DNA from: Neisseria sp.
GTDB taxonomy: Bacteria > Pseudomonadota > Gammaproteobacteria > Burkholderiales > Neisseriaceae
Assembly: GCA_030538415.1 (NCBI GenBank)
Contig: JAUNTY010000009.1
Location: 1 to 64,000 of the forward strand
DNA: 64,000 bases
Direction of reading: 5' to 3'
Position 1 is the first letter of the stretch. The number at the start of each line of letters is the position of its first letter. The notes below the pieces were generated by a model. It searched no databases. It saw only the letters and a list, made by a program, of their open reading frames with translations, and had not been told where the DNA came from. A program made the translations under genes and the position numbers. Of this stretch, positions 27,243-36,573 are shown one piece after another.

Positions 27243-27349
27243 GGGTGTGTTTCCTTTATTGCTAACTTTTAATTATAGCAAAGGCCGTCTGAAACAGGGG
27301 CATTCGATGCTACAATTTAGCCGTTTTCCGCCCACTTTCAGACGGCCTT

Positions 27350-28036
27350 ATGCAACACACCATCCGCAGCATCGCCATCGTGCGCTCCCCTTATCCGCAA
27401 AAATTCGGCATCGCCCGCCAACCCGGCCTGATTCCCGCCGCCGAAGTGCGCATCGAGCTCGCGCCCGAATTCAGCGCCGACAGCGTGCGCGGCCTCGACA
27501 CCTTCGATTATGTCTGGATCAGCTTCATCTTCCACGGCGTCATCGACGAAGGCTGGTCGCCGCTGGTGCGCCCGCCGCGCTTGGGCGGCAAACAGAAAAT
27601 GGGCGTGTTTGCCACCCGCAGCCCCCATCGCCCCAACCACCTCGGCCTCTCCCTGCTCAAACTCGAGCGCATCGAAACCGGCAAAACCGTCAGTCTGATT
27701 TGCAGCGGCGCCGACCTGCTCGACGGCACTCCCGTTGTCGACATCAAACCCTACATCCCCTTTGTCGAAGCCAAACCCGCAGCCGCCGGCGGTTTCGCCA
27801 ACGGCAAACCGCCCGAGTTGGCAGTATGCTGGCAGCCCGATTGCGGCGACGCGGCATTGACGCCCGCCGAACGCGCCCTCATCAGCCAATCCGTCGCCCA
27901 AGACCCGCGCCCCGCCTATCAGGATATTCCCGAACGCGTGTATGCAATGAGCGTGGCCGGTTATGAAGTGAAGTTTCAAATACAGGGCGATACTGCCAAC
28001 ATCATTGCCGTCGAACCGCAGCAACGCGCAGAATAA
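27350..28036 (+). CDS. trmO: tRNA (t6A37) N6-methyltransferase TrmO
   Basis: Methylates t6A37 in tRNA-Thr to m6t6A using S-adenosylmethionine, with a beta-barrel (TsaA/YaeB) fold. The 228 residues show SPYPQKFGIARQPGL near 13-27, FDYVWISFIFH near 52, ATRSPHRPNHLGLSLL near 88-103 and the C-terminal extension DPRPAYQD. A DUS lies immediately upstream of the start. Its substrate depends on the TsaC pathway, whose first enzyme is encoded at 19.8-20.4 kb. Confidence 0.92.
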   Translation: MQHTIRSIAIVRSPYPQKFGIARQPGLIPAAEVRIELAPEFSADSVRGLDTFDYVWISFIFHGVIDEGWSPLVRPPRLGGKQKMGVFATRSPHRPNHLGLSLLKLERIETGKTVSLICSGADLLDGTPVVDIKPYIPFVEAKPAAAGGFANGKPPELAVCWQPDCGDAALTPAERALISQSVAQDPRPAYQDIPERVYAMSVAGYEVKFQIQGDTANIIAVEPQQRAE

Positions 28037-28046
28037 ATAAGCGATG

Positions 28047-28078
28047 CCGTCTGAATACTTGTGCAGACGGCATCGCTT
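28047..28078 (+). terminator. AT-type DUS hairpin after trmO
   Basis: ATGCCGTCTGAA and CAGACGGCAT around a short loop. One of the few pairs here built from the AT-DUS dialect rather than AG-DUS. Confidence 0.65.
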
Positions 28079-28109
28079 ATTCTTTTATTCTTTCATAATC
28101 AATCAGGCC

Positions 28110-28330
28110 AAGACCTTTGCAAAATTCTTCTGCCCGTCGCACCCGCGCAGGCGGGTGCCTGGTGCAAAGCGTAGCTTTGCTTGTCTGTCCATTTCTACTG
28201 TTCCAAAAACCAATTTGAATCATGAGGTTGTGTATTTCCAAACCTGGCAGGCTTGAGCTGAAGCTGCGCTTCAGACTGGGCACCCGCCTGCGCGGGTGCG
28301 ACGGGCAGAAGAATTTTGCAAAAGTCTCAG
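28110..28330. repeat. Complete TTTGCAAA composite repeat
   Basis: Left end AGACCTTTGCAAAATTCTTC and right end its near-perfect inverse. Inside are a left palindrome GCACCCGCGCAGGCGGGTGC with a GCAAAGCGTAGCTTTGC hairpin, a 60-70 bp AT-rich centre, then a GAAGCTGCGCTTC hairpin with the right palindrome. This is the best reference copy in the window. Confidence 0.85.
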
Positions 28331-28383
28331 ACTTTAAAAACAAATTTATCGCCATAATCAAACTCAATTTGTGATGCTAAAAA

Positions 28384-28414
28384 AGGCCGTCTGAAAGAAT
28401 CTTTCAGACGGCCT
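28384..28414 (-). terminator. DUS hairpin after gapA
   Basis: AGGCCGTCTGAAA and TTTCAGACGGCCT around a short loop. On the minus strand it is followed by CTTTTTT. Confidence 0.75.
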
Positions 28415-28469
28415 CGCTTTATTGATATTTTGTGTTTATGAAGCGTATTGTAAAGCGTAAATCTTTGAT

Positions 28470-29474
28470 TTATTTAATCAAGGTGGCGAAGTATTGCAGG
28501 GTGCGCACCAGTTGGCAGGTGTAGGACATTTCATTGTCGTACCAGGCCACGGTTTTCACCAATTGTTTGTCGCCAACAGTCATCACGCGGGTTTGGGTGG
28601 CGTCAAACAGCGAGCCGAATTCCATGCCGATCACATCGGAAGACACCAGTTGCTCTTCGGTGTAGCCGTAAGATTCGTTGGCGGCGGCTTTCATGGCGGT
28701 GTTGATTTCTTCTTTGGTCACATTTTTTTCCAACACAGTAACCAATTCGGTCAGCGAGCCGGTAGCCACGGGCACGCGCTGGGCGGAGCCGTCGAGTTTG
28801 CCTTGTAATTCGGGAATCACCAGGCCGATGGCTTTGGCGGCGCCGGTGCTGTTGGGCACGATGTTTTGCGCGGCGGCGCGGGCGCGGCGGAAGTCGCCTT
28901 TGCGGTGCGGCGCGTCGAGGGTGTTTTGGTCGCCGGTGTAGGCGTGGATGGTGGTCATCAGGCCTTCCACCACACCGAATTCTTTTTGCAACACGGCGGC
29001 CATCGGCGCCAGACAGTTGGTGGTGCAGGAAGCGGCGGAAATCACGGTTTCGCTGCCGTCCAAGATATCTTGGTTGACATTGAACACCACGGTTTTCACG
29101 TCGCCACCCGGCGCAGAAATCACCACTTTGCGCGCGCCTGCCTTGATGTGTTTTTCCGCTTTTTCCTGAGTGGTGAAAAAACCGGTGCATTCCAACACCA
29201 CGTCGATACCCAGCTCACCCCACGGCAATTCTTCGGGGTTGGCATTGGCGAACACTTTGATTTCTTTACCGTTCACCACGATAGCGTCGTCTTTCAGTTC
29301 GGCGGTGCCTTGGAAGCGGCCTTGGGTGGTGTCGTATTTGAAAAGGTGCAACAGCATGTCGGCCGGGGTGAGGTCGTTGACGGCCACCACTTCGATGCCT
29401 TCGGTTTTCACGATTTGACGCAGTGCCAGGCGGCCGATGCGGCCGAAACCGTTAATCGCAACTTTAATGCTCAT
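28470..29474 (-). CDS. gapA: Type I glyceraldehyde-3-phosphate dehydrogenase
   Basis: Phosphorylating GAPDH of glycolysis. The 334 residues have NGFGRIGR at 8-15, the catalytic Cys150 in [12 protein letters not shown] and the C-terminal AWYDNEMSY. Asp34 in VNDL is typical of NAD-preferring enzymes, so it is a glycolytic rather than a clearly NADPH-dependent form. The ATG has TCAGGAGCAAAAAC upstream. Pathogenic Neisseria carry two gap genes. This one sits in the conserved neighbourhood of origin-proximal genes, which suggests the counterpart of gapA-2 (from memory). Confidence 0.95.
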   Translation of the reverse strand: MSIKVAINGFGRIGRLALRQIVKTEGIEVVAVNDLTPADMLLHLFKYDTTQGRFQGTAELKDDAIVVNGKEIKVFANANPEELPWGELGIDVVLECTGFFTTQEKAEKHIKAGARKVVISAPGGDVKTVVFNVNQDILDGSETVISAASCTTNCLAPMAAVLQKEFGVVEGLMTTIHAYTGDQNTLDAPHRKGDFRRARAAAQNIVPNSTGAAKAIGLVIPELQGKLDGSAQRVPVATGSLTELVTVLEKNVTKEEINTAMKAAANESYGYTEEQLVSSDVIGMEFGSLFDATQTRVMTVGDKQLVKTVAWYDNEMSYTCQLVRTLQYFATLIK

Positions 29475-29971
29475 GTTTTTGCTCCTGAAAAAATCTGAAT
29501 GGAATGATTAAATTTTGTAGATGCGTGTTTGTACCATGAAATAAAATTACTACCTAGGACTACTTATGCGAATCGGTAAAAAATCTGATTTAAATTAAGT
29601 AAATGCTGTTTTTAGAGGCCGTCTGAATCGGATTGGGGCTGTATTTCTTTTAATAAATACAGATTTAAATATAAAAAGATGATATTAGATGAGTGCATCC
29701 ATGTCTTGTGGATAATATCGTTTTTACATGAAAAAACAAAAAGCTGCTGTATATGAAAGTTTCGGGATAAATGCCTGCCGGAGCGGTGGGGCAATCTGTA
29801 TAAAAAGCGCTTTTTCAAGCCGGGCTGTGGATAAAATCGGCTTATCCCCGTAAACGGCTCGGCTTATCCGGCATGCCATCCAAACACCAACATAAGTAAA
29901 TACTATTAAAAATATTAGGTTAGTGGCTTGTTTTTATCGTATTATCGGGGAAAGACCAACAAGGAATAATC
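29475..29971. other. AT-rich gapA-lpxC intergenic region with DnaA-box-like sites
   Basis: About 500 bp without a gene, much richer in A+T than the flanks. Two perfect DnaA-box 9-mers (TTATCCACA on the minus strand) lie at 29707-29715 and 29826-29834, followed by TTATCCCCG at 29842-29850 and TTATCCGGC at 29874. A single DUS is at about 29616. The divergent promoters of gapA and lpxC must also be here. Possible part of oriC. Confidence 0.45.
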
Positions 29972-30889
29972 ATGTTGCAAAGAACTTTGGCCCAATCGGT
30001 CAGCGTCACCGGCGTCGGCCTGCATTCGGGCGAGCGCGTGGCACTAACCCTGCACCCCGCACCGGCAAACAGCGGCATTTCCTTCCGCCGCACCGATTTG
30101 GCGGGCGAGCAAGGTGAAGTGATTGCGCTCAATCCTTATCTGATCAACGACACCCGCCTCTCTTCCACCGTGGTGACGGAAAGCGGCGTGCGCGTCGGCA
30201 CGATTGAACATATTATGTCGGCATTAGCTGCGTATGGCATCGATAATGCCTTAATTGAATTGAACGCGCCGGAAATCCCGATTATGGACGGCTCCAGCCT
30301 GCCGTTTATTTATCTGCTGCAAGACGCGGGCATCGTCGACCAAAAAGCACAAAAGCGTTTCCTGAAAATCCTCAAGTCCGTGGAAATCAAAGAGAGCGGC
30401 AAATGGGTGCGCTTTACGCCTTATGATGGTTTCAAGGTCACCCTGACCATCGAATTCGACCATCCCGTGTTCAACCGCAGCAGCCCCACTTTTGAAATCG
30501 ACTTCGCCGGCAAATCCTATGTGGACGAAATCGCCCGCGCGCGCACGTTCGGCTTTATGCAGGAAGTCGAGCTGATGCGCGCCCACAACCTCGGCCTCGG
30601 CGGCAATCTGTCGAACGCGATTGTGATTGACGACACCGACGTGCTCAACCCCGAAGGCTTGCGCTATCCCGACGAATTCGTGCGCCACAAAATCCTTGAT
30701 GCCATCGGCGATTTATATATCGTCGGTCACCCGATTATCGGCGCGTTTGAAGGCTACAAATCCGGCCACGCCATCAACAATGCGCTGCTGCGGGCGGTGT
30801 TGGCCGATGAAACCGCTTACGAATGGGTGGAATTTACCGATGACGAAGACCTGCCCGCCGCCTTTCACGGCTTGCCCGATGCGGCATAA
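29972..30889 (+). CDS. lpxC: UDP-3-O-acyl-N-acetylglucosamine deacetylase
   Basis: Zinc amidase for the committed step of lipid A synthesis. The 305 residues contain GVGLHSGE at 14-21, the zinc/base residues Glu79-His80 in TIEHIMSAL, His239 and Asp243 in [11 protein letters not shown] and His266 in GYKSGHAIN. Each is one position from the E. coli numbering. The ATG is preceded by AAGGAATAATC. It is followed by a DUS hairpin. It is the first of the plus-strand housekeeping genes to the right of the strand switch. Confidence 0.97.
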   Translation: MLQRTLAQSVSVTGVGLHSGERVALTLHPAPANSGISFRRTDLAGEQGEVIALNPYLINDTRLSSTVVTESGVRVGTIEHIMSALAAYGIDNALIELNAPEIPIMDGSSLPFIYLLQDAGIVDQKAQKRFLKILKSVEIKESGKWVRFTPYDGFKVTLTIEFDHPVFNRSSPTFEIDFAGKSYVDEIARARTFGFMQEVELMRAHNLGLGGNLSNAIVIDDTDVLNPEGLRYPDEFVRHKILDAIGDLYIVGHPIIGAFEGYKSGHAINNALLRAVLADETAYEWVEFTDDEDLPAAFHGLPDAA

Positions 30890-30912
30890 TCAAGATTGAT
30901 GATATTAAGTAG

Positions 30913-30950
30913 AGGCCGTCTGAAAACATAAAATCCGTTTCAGACGGCCT
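30913..30950 (+). terminator. DUS hairpin terminator after lpxC
   Basis: AGGCCGTCTGAAA and TTTCAGACGGCCT around a 12-base loop, then TTTT. Confidence 0.75.
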
Positions 30951-31013
30951 TTTATCTTGCCTAAATATTTCCTAATAAGAAATGCTGTTTCAATAAAACC
31001 TATATTTATTAAC

Positions 31014-31118
31014 TATAGCCGTTTCAATTTAGTTTGATACAGCGTTGCTGCGCCTGGCCGTACTACTTGTACTGTCTGCGGCTTGCTGCCTTGTATTAGA
31101 GTAAGTTTTCCCTCTATA
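31014..31118. mobile_element. Correia-like element between lpxC and ggt
   Basis: TATAGCCGTTTCAATTTAG at the left and AGTAAGTTTTCCCTCTATA at the right. The two ends belong to different subtypes seen elsewhere in the window, so it is a hybrid copy. Confidence 0.8.
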
Positions 31119-31167
31119 CCGTTCATTGCGCCGCAGCGAAACACGTTAATACTCCATGAAAATAAAC

Positions 31168-31200
31168 AGGCCGTCTGAAACACATATTTTCAGACGGCCT
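31168..31200. repeat. DUS inverted repeat
   Basis: AGGCCGTCTGAAA and TTTCAGACGGCCT around a seven-base loop, directly abutting the left end of the composite repeat that follows. Confidence 0.7.
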
Positions 31201-31413
31201 GAGACCTTTGCAAAAACGAACCGTCGCACCCGCGCAGGCGGGTGCCTAGTCTGAAGCTCAGCTTCAGCTCAAGCTTGCCAGCTCTGGAAATTTATAACCT
31301 CATGATTCATATTGGATTTTTAGAATCAAAAAGGTAGGCAGACAAGCAAAGTGATGCTTTGCACTGGGCACCCGCCTGCGCGGGTGCAACAAGCGGGCAT
31401 TTTGCAAAGGTTC
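31201..31413. repeat. TTTGCAAA composite repeat next to ggt
   Basis: GAGACCTTTGCAAAAACG at the left and TTTTGCAAAGGTTCC at the right. Here the left half carries the GAAGCTCAGCTTC hairpin and the right half the GCAAAGTGATGCTTTGC hairpin, the reverse order of the copy at 28110. Halves are therefore exchanged between copies. Confidence 0.8.
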
Positions 31414-31447
31414 CGCCCTGTTTTATATTTTACTGATTATATCGGCT

Positions 31448-33208
31448 TCAATCCCCCATCACTTTCCCTTCCCGGCGCGGATCCGCCCCGCCTTCGAGGC
31501 CGTCTGAACGGATAACAATGCCCTGCACGCCCGAGTTCAAATCGCGGATTTGCACTTTATAGCCCATCTGACCGAGGCCGGGGGCGAAATCGGCGGCGGC
31601 GGTGTGTTCTTCCACTTCGTAAGCGCTGCCGCGGTTGAGCATGTTCGGCAAATCAATCGCCTGTTGGATATTCATGCCCCAGTCGATGTGCGCCACCAGC
31701 GTTTTGGCGACATAGCCGATGATGCGGCTGCCGCCGGGCGAGCCGACGGCCAGATAGGGCGCGCCGTTTTTCAACACGATGGTCGGCGCCATCGAAGAGC
31801 GCGGCCGTTTGCCGGGGGCGGCGCTGTTGGCCACTTGGCGGCCTTGATCGGCCGGATTAAAGGCAAAGTCGGTCAGCTCGTTGTTGAGCAGATAGCCGTT
31901 GGCCATCAGCGTGGAGCCGAAAGCGTTTTCAATCGAAGTGGTCATCGATACCACATTACCGTCTTTATCCACAATCACGATGTGGCTGGTCGACGGCAGC
32001 TCGATGGGTTTGCCTTGGCTCAAGCCTTGTTTGAACTCGCCGGCCTTGATGTTTTCCTGCGCTTTATCGGTGGCGGCGATTTCGGCGGCACGCTGTTTCA
32101 GATAGGCATCGGCCAGCATCGCCCGCGCGGGCACAGCCACAAAATCCGGGTCGCCGACATAATAATCACGGTCGGCAAACGCCACCCGCGATGCCTCGCC
32201 GAGCCAGCGCCAGCTTTGCAGATTATCTGCTCCGGATGCCTGCATATCGTGCTGCTGCAAAATACCGAAAATCTGCCCCAGCGCCAGCCCGCCGGAAGAA
32301 GGCGCACCCATACCGCAGATTTCGTATTCACGGTAAGGCTTGCACACCGGCGCGCGCTCGATGACGCGGTATTTCTGGAAATCGGCGAGGCTCAAGGTGC
32401 CGGAATTGTCGGCGGCCGATTTCACCGCAGCCACCATATTTTGCGCAGGTCGACCGCTGTAAAACGGCGCGCTGCCTTCTTTAGCCAACAGGCGCACGCT
32501 TTGGGCGAATTCGGGATTTTTCAGCAAAGTGCCTGCCGCCAATGGTTTGCCGCCCGGCAGGAAATAGGCGGCGGTGGCGGGATAGCGGCGCAGGTATTGC
32601 TCGTTTTGCACAATTGAAGCGGCCATGCGCGGCGATACCTTGAAGCCTTCTTCGGCGAGCTTGACCGGATAATCAAACAGCCCCGCCCACGCCAGCTTGC
32701 CGTAGCGTTTGTGCACGTCTTCTAACAGCTTCGGAATTCCCGGCGTGCCGACCGAGCGGCCGCCGACCACCGCATCCATAAATTTCAGCGGCTGGCCGTC
32801 CGAATCCAGAAAAAGTTGCGGCGTAGCCCCTTGCGGCGCGGTTTCGCGCGCGTCAAACGTGGTCAGCTTCTTGGCCTGATTGTCCCAATAGACCAGAAAC
32901 GCGCCGCCGCCCAAGCCGGACGACTGCGGCTCCACCAGGCTCAAGGTGGTCTGCATCGCAATCATGGCGTCGATGGCGCTGCCGCCGCGCTTCAATACTT
33001 CATAACCGGCTTCGGTGGCGAGCGGATTGGCCGAGGCGGCCATAAAATCTTTAGCGTGCACCAATTGCTGCGCCGTGCGCCCCGTGCCCTGTTCGGGTGC
33101 CAAATCGCCCGCGCCGCCCGCATTCGCGTTGGTTTGGACGGGTTGTGTGGCGCAGGCGGCCAGTGCGAAAGCGGCGGCGAAGCTGTAAAAAAGCGGTTTC
33201 AGCGGCAT
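31448..33208 (-). CDS. ggt: Gamma-glutamyltranspeptidase, lipoprotein form
   Basis: Hydrolyses or transfers the gamma-glutamyl group of glutathione and related peptides at the cell envelope. The ATG with CCAGGAGAACAAGC upstream gives 586 residues. The signal sequence ends in lipobox LAAC (Cys19), so it is membrane anchored. The autocleavage threonine lies in LPSTSHIVIVDKDGNVVS. The PRSSMAPTIV and SPGGSRIIGYV motifs are intact, as are the large-subunit motifs (GAFLVYWDNQ, DARETAP). A DUS lies in the 3' coding end. Meningococcal Ggt uses extracellular gamma-glutamyl-cysteinyl peptides; a similar role is inferred here. Confidence 0.94.
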   Translation of the reverse strand: MPLKPLFYSFAAAFALAACATQPVQTNANAGGAGDLAPEQGTGRTAQQLVHAKDFMAASANPLATEAGYEVLKRGGSAIDAMIAMQTTLSLVEPQSSGLGGGAFLVYWDNQAKKLTTFDARETAPQGATPQLFLDSDGQPLKFMDAVVGGRSVGTPGIPKLLEDVHKRYGKLAWAGLFDYPVKLAEEGFKVSPRMAASIVQNEQYLRRYPATAAYFLPGGKPLAAGTLLKNPEFAQSVRLLAKEGSAPFYSGRPAQNMVAAVKSAADNSGTLSLADFQKYRVIERAPVCKPYREYEICGMGAPSSGGLALGQIFGILQQHDMQASGADNLQSWRWLGEASRVAFADRDYYVGDPDFVAVPARAMLADAYLKQRAAEIAATDKAQENIKAGEFKQGLSQGKPIELPSTSHIVIVDKDGNVVSMTTSIENAFGSTLMANGYLLNNELTDFAFNPADQGRQVANSAAPGKRPRSSMAPTIVLKNGAPYLAVGSPGGSRIIGYVAKTLVAHIDWGMNIQQAIDLPNMLNRGSAYEVEEHTAAADFAPGLGQMGYKVQIRDLNSGVQGIVIRSDGLEGGADPRREGKVMGD

Positions 33209-33658
33209 GCTTGTTCTCCTGGAATATTGTCGACATTTAGAACACAAATACTATACGGGATTAGCCCGCGCTCGCTCAAGCACAAGTTTCGGAGGCAAGC
33301 AGGGCGGCAAAGCTGTGCAAATCTGCCTGTTACCCACAATAAAGCCAGAAAAATCGAAATCATCCACAATTGCCCACAAGCTCAGGCTTGCATTTTCCCA
33401 AGCCTTTCAGACGGCCTATCCTGATAAAAAACAAGCACAAACAAGCTTATCCACAAGATAGAGCCCGCTTCAATATCATAATCTTTTTATTTATTAAAAT
33501 AATCATTATTTATTGCTTTGCATCCGCCATCCAAGCCATCAGGCCGTCTGAAAGATTTTTTCTGAAATATCAAACATCAAAATCAAGCAGCGTTGTTTAT
33601 TGGCGGTTAATCGGTTAAAGTTAGCAGCTGTAATTTTCAAAAAATCAAAGGACAGCAA
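33209..33658. other. Candidate replication origin region between ggt and gnd
   Basis: 450 bp without a gene. Four DnaA-box-like 9-mers lie on the same strand: TTACCCACA (33330-33338), TCATCCACA (33360-33368), TTGCCCACA (33370-33378) and the perfect TTATCCACA (33447-33455). An almost pure A+T stretch (33475-33525) follows, as expected of an unwinding element. A Fur-box-like sequence lies in the AT tract at 33492-33510 (14 of 19 matches to GATAATGATAATCATTATC). Single DUS copies are at 33406 and 33542. The gnd promoter must also be here. Confidence 0.5.
33492..33510. promoter_or_regulatory. Fur-box-like sequence upstream of gnd
   Basis: TATTAAAATAATCATTATT matches the 19-bp Fur consensus at 14 positions, but it lies in an AT-rich tract where chance matches are common. 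Confidence 0.3.
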
Positions 33659-35107
33659 ATGAAAGGCGACATCGGCGTAATCGGTCTGGCCGTAATGGGT
33701 CAGAACCTGATTCTCAACATGAACGACAAAGGCTTCAAAGTCGTCGCTTTCAACCGGACTACCTCAAAAGTAGATGATTTTCTCAACGGCCCCGCCAAGG
33801 GCACCAACATCACCGGCGCGCATTCATTGCAAGAGCTGGTCGAAAAACTCGAAAGCCCGCGCAAAATCATGCTGATGGTGCGCGCAGGCAGCGTGGTGGA
33901 TGAATTCATCGAGCAACTGCTGCCGCTTCTGGACAAAGGCGACATCATCATCGACGGCGGCAACGCCAATTATCCCGATTCCACCCGCCGCACCCGCTAC
34001 CTGGCCGACAAAGGCATCCGCTTTATCGGCACCGGCGTATCCGGCGGCGAAGAAGGCGCGCGCAACGGCCCCTCCATCATGCCCGGCGGCAACGAAGAAG
34101 CCTGGCCGCATGTGAAGCCGATTTTGCAGGCGATTGCCGCCAAAACCCCGGCGGGCGAGCCCTGCTGCGACTGGGTTGGCCGCGAAGGCGCCGGCCATTT
34201 CGTGAAAATGGTGCACAACGGCATCGAATATGGCGACATGCAGCTGATTTGCGAAGCCTACCAATTCATGAAAGACGGCCTCGGCCTCAACCATGACGAA
34301 ATGCACGAAATTTTCAAACTCTGGAACACCACCGAGCTCGACAGCTATCTGATTCAGATTACCGCCGACATTCTCGGCTTCAAAGACGAAAACGGCGAAG
34401 CGCTGGTGGAAAAAATCCTCGACACCGCCGGCCAGAAAGGCACCGGCAAATGGACCGGCATCAACGCGCTCGATTTGGGCATTCCGCTGACCTTGATTTC
34501 CGAAGCCGTGTTCGCCCGTTGCGTGTCGTCGTTCAAAGAGCAGCGCGTGGCAGCCGCCAAGCTGTTTGAAAGCCGCGTCAGCCCCATCGAAGGCAGCAAA
34601 ACCGAGTGGGTCGAAGCCCTGCGTGAAGCGCTGCTGGCCTCGAAAATCATTTCCTATGCACAAGGCTTCATGCTGATTCGCGAAGCCAGCGAAGCCAACG
34701 ATTGGGCGCTCAACTACGGCAATACCGCGCTGCTGTGGCGCGAAGGCTGCATCATCCGCAGCGCCTTCCTCGGCAACATCCGCGATGCTTACGAAGCCAA
34801 TCCCGATTTGGTGTTTCTCGGCGCCGACGAATATTTCCGCAATATTCTCGAGCAGTGTATGGCTGCCTGGCGCAAAGTGGTGGCCAAATCCATCGAAGCC
34901 GGTATCCCCATGCCCTGCATGGCTTCGGCACTGACCTTCCTCGACGGCTACACCACCGAGCGTCTGCCCGCCAACCTGCTGCAGGCCCAGCGCGATTACT
35001 TCGGCGCCCACACTTACGAGCGCACCGACAAACCGCGCGGCGAGTTTTTCCACACCAACTGGACCGGCACCGGCGGCGATACCGCCTCGACCACATATGA
35101 TGTCTGA
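33659..35107 (+). CDS. gnd: 6-phosphogluconate dehydrogenase, decarboxylating
   Basis: Oxidises 6-phosphogluconate to ribulose 5-phosphate and CO2 with NADP+. The 482 residues have the N-terminal dinucleotide motif GLAVMGQNLILNM at 9-21, NRTTSK at 32-37 (NADP phosphate pocket), VSGGEEGARNGPSIMPGG at about 126-143 and the substrate-binding KMVHNGIEYGDMQ near 181. It ends with HTNWTGTGGDTASTTYDV, the usual long C-terminal tail. The ATG follows AAAGGACAGCAA. It is a long-chain homodimeric form. A DUS hairpin follows. Confidence 0.97.
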   Translation: MKGDIGVIGLAVMGQNLILNMNDKGFKVVAFNRTTSKVDDFLNGPAKGTNITGAHSLQELVEKLESPRKIMLMVRAGSVVDEFIEQLLPLLDKGDIIIDGGNANYPDSTRRTRYLADKGIRFIGTGVSGGEEGARNGPSIMPGGNEEAWPHVKPILQAIAAKTPAGEPCCDWVGREGAGHFVKMVHNGIEYGDMQLICEAYQFMKDGLGLNHDEMHEIFKLWNTTELDSYLIQITADILGFKDENGEALVEKILDTAGQKGTGKWTGINALDLGIPLTLISEAVFARCVSSFKEQRVAAAKLFESRVSPIEGSKTEWVEALREALLASKIISYAQGFMLIREASEANDWALNYGNTALLWREGCIIRSAFLGNIRDAYEANPDLVFLGADEYFRNILEQCMAAWRKVVAKSIEAGIPMPCMASALTFLDGYTTERLPANLLQAQRDYFGAHTYERTDKPRGEFFHTNWTGTGGDTASTTYDV

Positions 35108-35127
35108 TTAACGGCAAATATCGGTAA

Positions 35128-35165
35128 AGGCCGTCTGAAAACCCTGCGGGGTTTTCAGACGGCCT
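35128..35165 (+). terminator. DUS hairpin terminator after gnd
   Basis: AGGCCGTCTGAAAAC and its complement around a GC-rich loop, then TTTTATT. Confidence 0.78.
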
Positions 35166-35252
35166 TTTATTGATTATTCAAGATATTGTTTTATTTGTAT
35201 AAAATATTATTATACATCAACAGGGGCATGAATCTTGTCCGAAATATGACCG

Positions 35253-35282
35253 AGGCCGTCTGAAACATTGTTCAGACGGCCT
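35253..35282. repeat. DUS inverted repeat in the gnd-dehydrogenase gap
   Basis: AGGCCGTCTGAA and TTCAGACGGCCT around a short loop. It is preceded by an AT-rich stretch and followed by DnaA-box-like sites at 35321-35329 (TTATGCACA) and 35333-35341 (TTATCCACA), then by the short GTAGCGTGGGCTTTGCCCG repeat near 35361. Confidence 0.65.
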
Positions 35283-35428
35283 CGCTTTGACCAAGCTTGC
35301 GGATTGGCGTTGCCGACAGCTTATGCACAAAGTTATCCACAAGCATGTGCAGCACAGCAGCCGTAGCGTGGGCTTTGCCCGCGAACAATATTTGAGCCTG
35401 CTGCTGCCTGCCAAGCTTCAAAAGCGGC

Positions 35429-36379
35429 TTACGCCACCACATTCTGTGGCGCACCCGCCACAAAAGCCTCAATGTTGGCCTGCAGAATATCAAACAGACG
35501 GTTTTGCGCTTCTTCGCTCGCCCAGGCCATGTGCGGGGTAATAATCAGGTTGGGCAGACGCGCTTTCAAGAGCGGGTTGCCGTGGCGCGGCGGCTCTTCG
35601 CTGAGCACGTCGAAACCCGCGCCGCCGAGTTGGCCGTATTTCAGCGCCGCCACCAGCGCGGTTTCGTCGACCAGGCCGCCGCGGCCGCAGTTGATGAGTA
35701 CGGCGCCGGGTTTCATGTGTTGCAACTCGGCCTCGCCGATCATGTTGGCGGTGGCGTCGGTGAGCGGGCAATGCAGCGAAACAACATCGGCGCGGCGCAG
35801 CGCTTCACCGAACGCCACATAGCCGTCGCGCACGGTTTCGGCGTGTTTGTGTTCGCCGAACACCACTTCCATGTTAAATGCGCGCGCATAGCCGGCCAGC
35901 GTGTTGCCGATGCCGCCGCGGCCGAAAATCGCCAGCGTTTTGCCGTTCAAATCGCGCATCGGTGCGCCGAAATGGCAGAAATACGGCGATTGCGCCCACA
36001 AGCCCGCCGCCACGTCGCGCTGATAGGCGGGCAGATTGCGCATCAGCGCAATCATCAGCATAAAGGCGTGTTCGGCCACCGATTCGTTGCCGTAGGCGCG
36101 GATGTTGCACACGGCCACACCGGCGGCGCGGGCGGCATCGAGGTCGATGTTGTTGACGCCGGTGGCGGCCACCGCAATCAGTTTCAATTGCGGATTGGCG
36201 GCGATGTGGGCGGCGGTCAGCGGCATTTTGTTGCACACCACAATATCGGCACCGGCAATGCAGGCGGCCGTGTCGGCCGATTCGGCGCTGCTGTATTCGC
36301 GCAGCTTGTATTCGAAAGCAAAGTCAAACGGGCGGCTGACCAGGGTTTCCCGCTCCAGCACCACAATATTCAGGCTCAT
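35429..36379 (-). CDS. D-2-hydroxyacid dehydrogenase (HprA/LdhA-like)
   Basis: NAD-dependent oxidoreductase of the D-isomer-specific 2-hydroxyacid dehydrogenase family, interconverting a 2-oxoacid and its D-hydroxyacid. The 316 residues contain the nucleotide loop GRGGIGNTLAGYARAFN near 153, the arginine of INCGRGGLVDE near 229 and the PHMAWAS histidine near 281, so the Arg-Glu-His set is complete. Glycerate/hydroxypyruvate or lactate/pyruvate are the likely substrates, and the sequence alone does not decide. The start ATG has AAAGGAGCGTGC upstream. It is opposite in strand to the neighbouring housekeeping genes. Confidence 0.85.
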   Translation of the reverse strand: MSLNIVVLERETLVSRPFDFAFEYKLREYSSAESADTAACIAGADIVVCNKMPLTAAHIAANPQLKLIAVAATGVNNIDLDAARAAGVAVCNIRAYGNESVAEHAFMLMIALMRNLPAYQRDVAAGLWAQSPYFCHFGAPMRDLNGKTLAIFGRGGIGNTLAGYARAFNMEVVFGEHKHAETVRDGYVAFGEALRRADVVSLHCPLTDATANMIGEAELQHMKPGAVLINCGRGGLVDETALVAALKYGQLGGAGFDVLSEEPPRHGNPLLKARLPNLIITPHMAWASEEAQNRLFDILQANIEAFVAGAPQNVVA

Positions 36380-36456
36380 GCACGCTCCTTTTCAATTAAA
36401 AAATAAATAACGATAGAAAATTTCTAAATGTAAATAAAAATAATCAACTGTACTTT

Positions 36457-36475
36457 TAATTTGATAATCATTATT
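36457..36475. promoter_or_regulatory. Fur-box-like operator upstream of the DUF2061 gene
   Basis: TAATTTGATAATCATTATT contains an uninterrupted GATAATCATTAT core and matches the 19-bp Fur consensus at 14 positions. It stands about 100 bp upstream of the DUF2061 start and about 80 bp upstream of the divergent dehydrogenase gene. Confidence 0.45.
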
Positions 36476-36573
36476 ATTTACATATCAAACAACCAAGTTT
36501 ACCGATCTTCAGAAACGTCACTCCTGCATACAGCAGGCGGAGCGGTCTGTAAACCACAGCAAGGAAGCACATT

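Noticed and set aside
33824..35053. A 409-codon open frame opposite gnd
   Set aside because: Same reasoning: gnd is unmistakable, and the antisense product resembles nothing.
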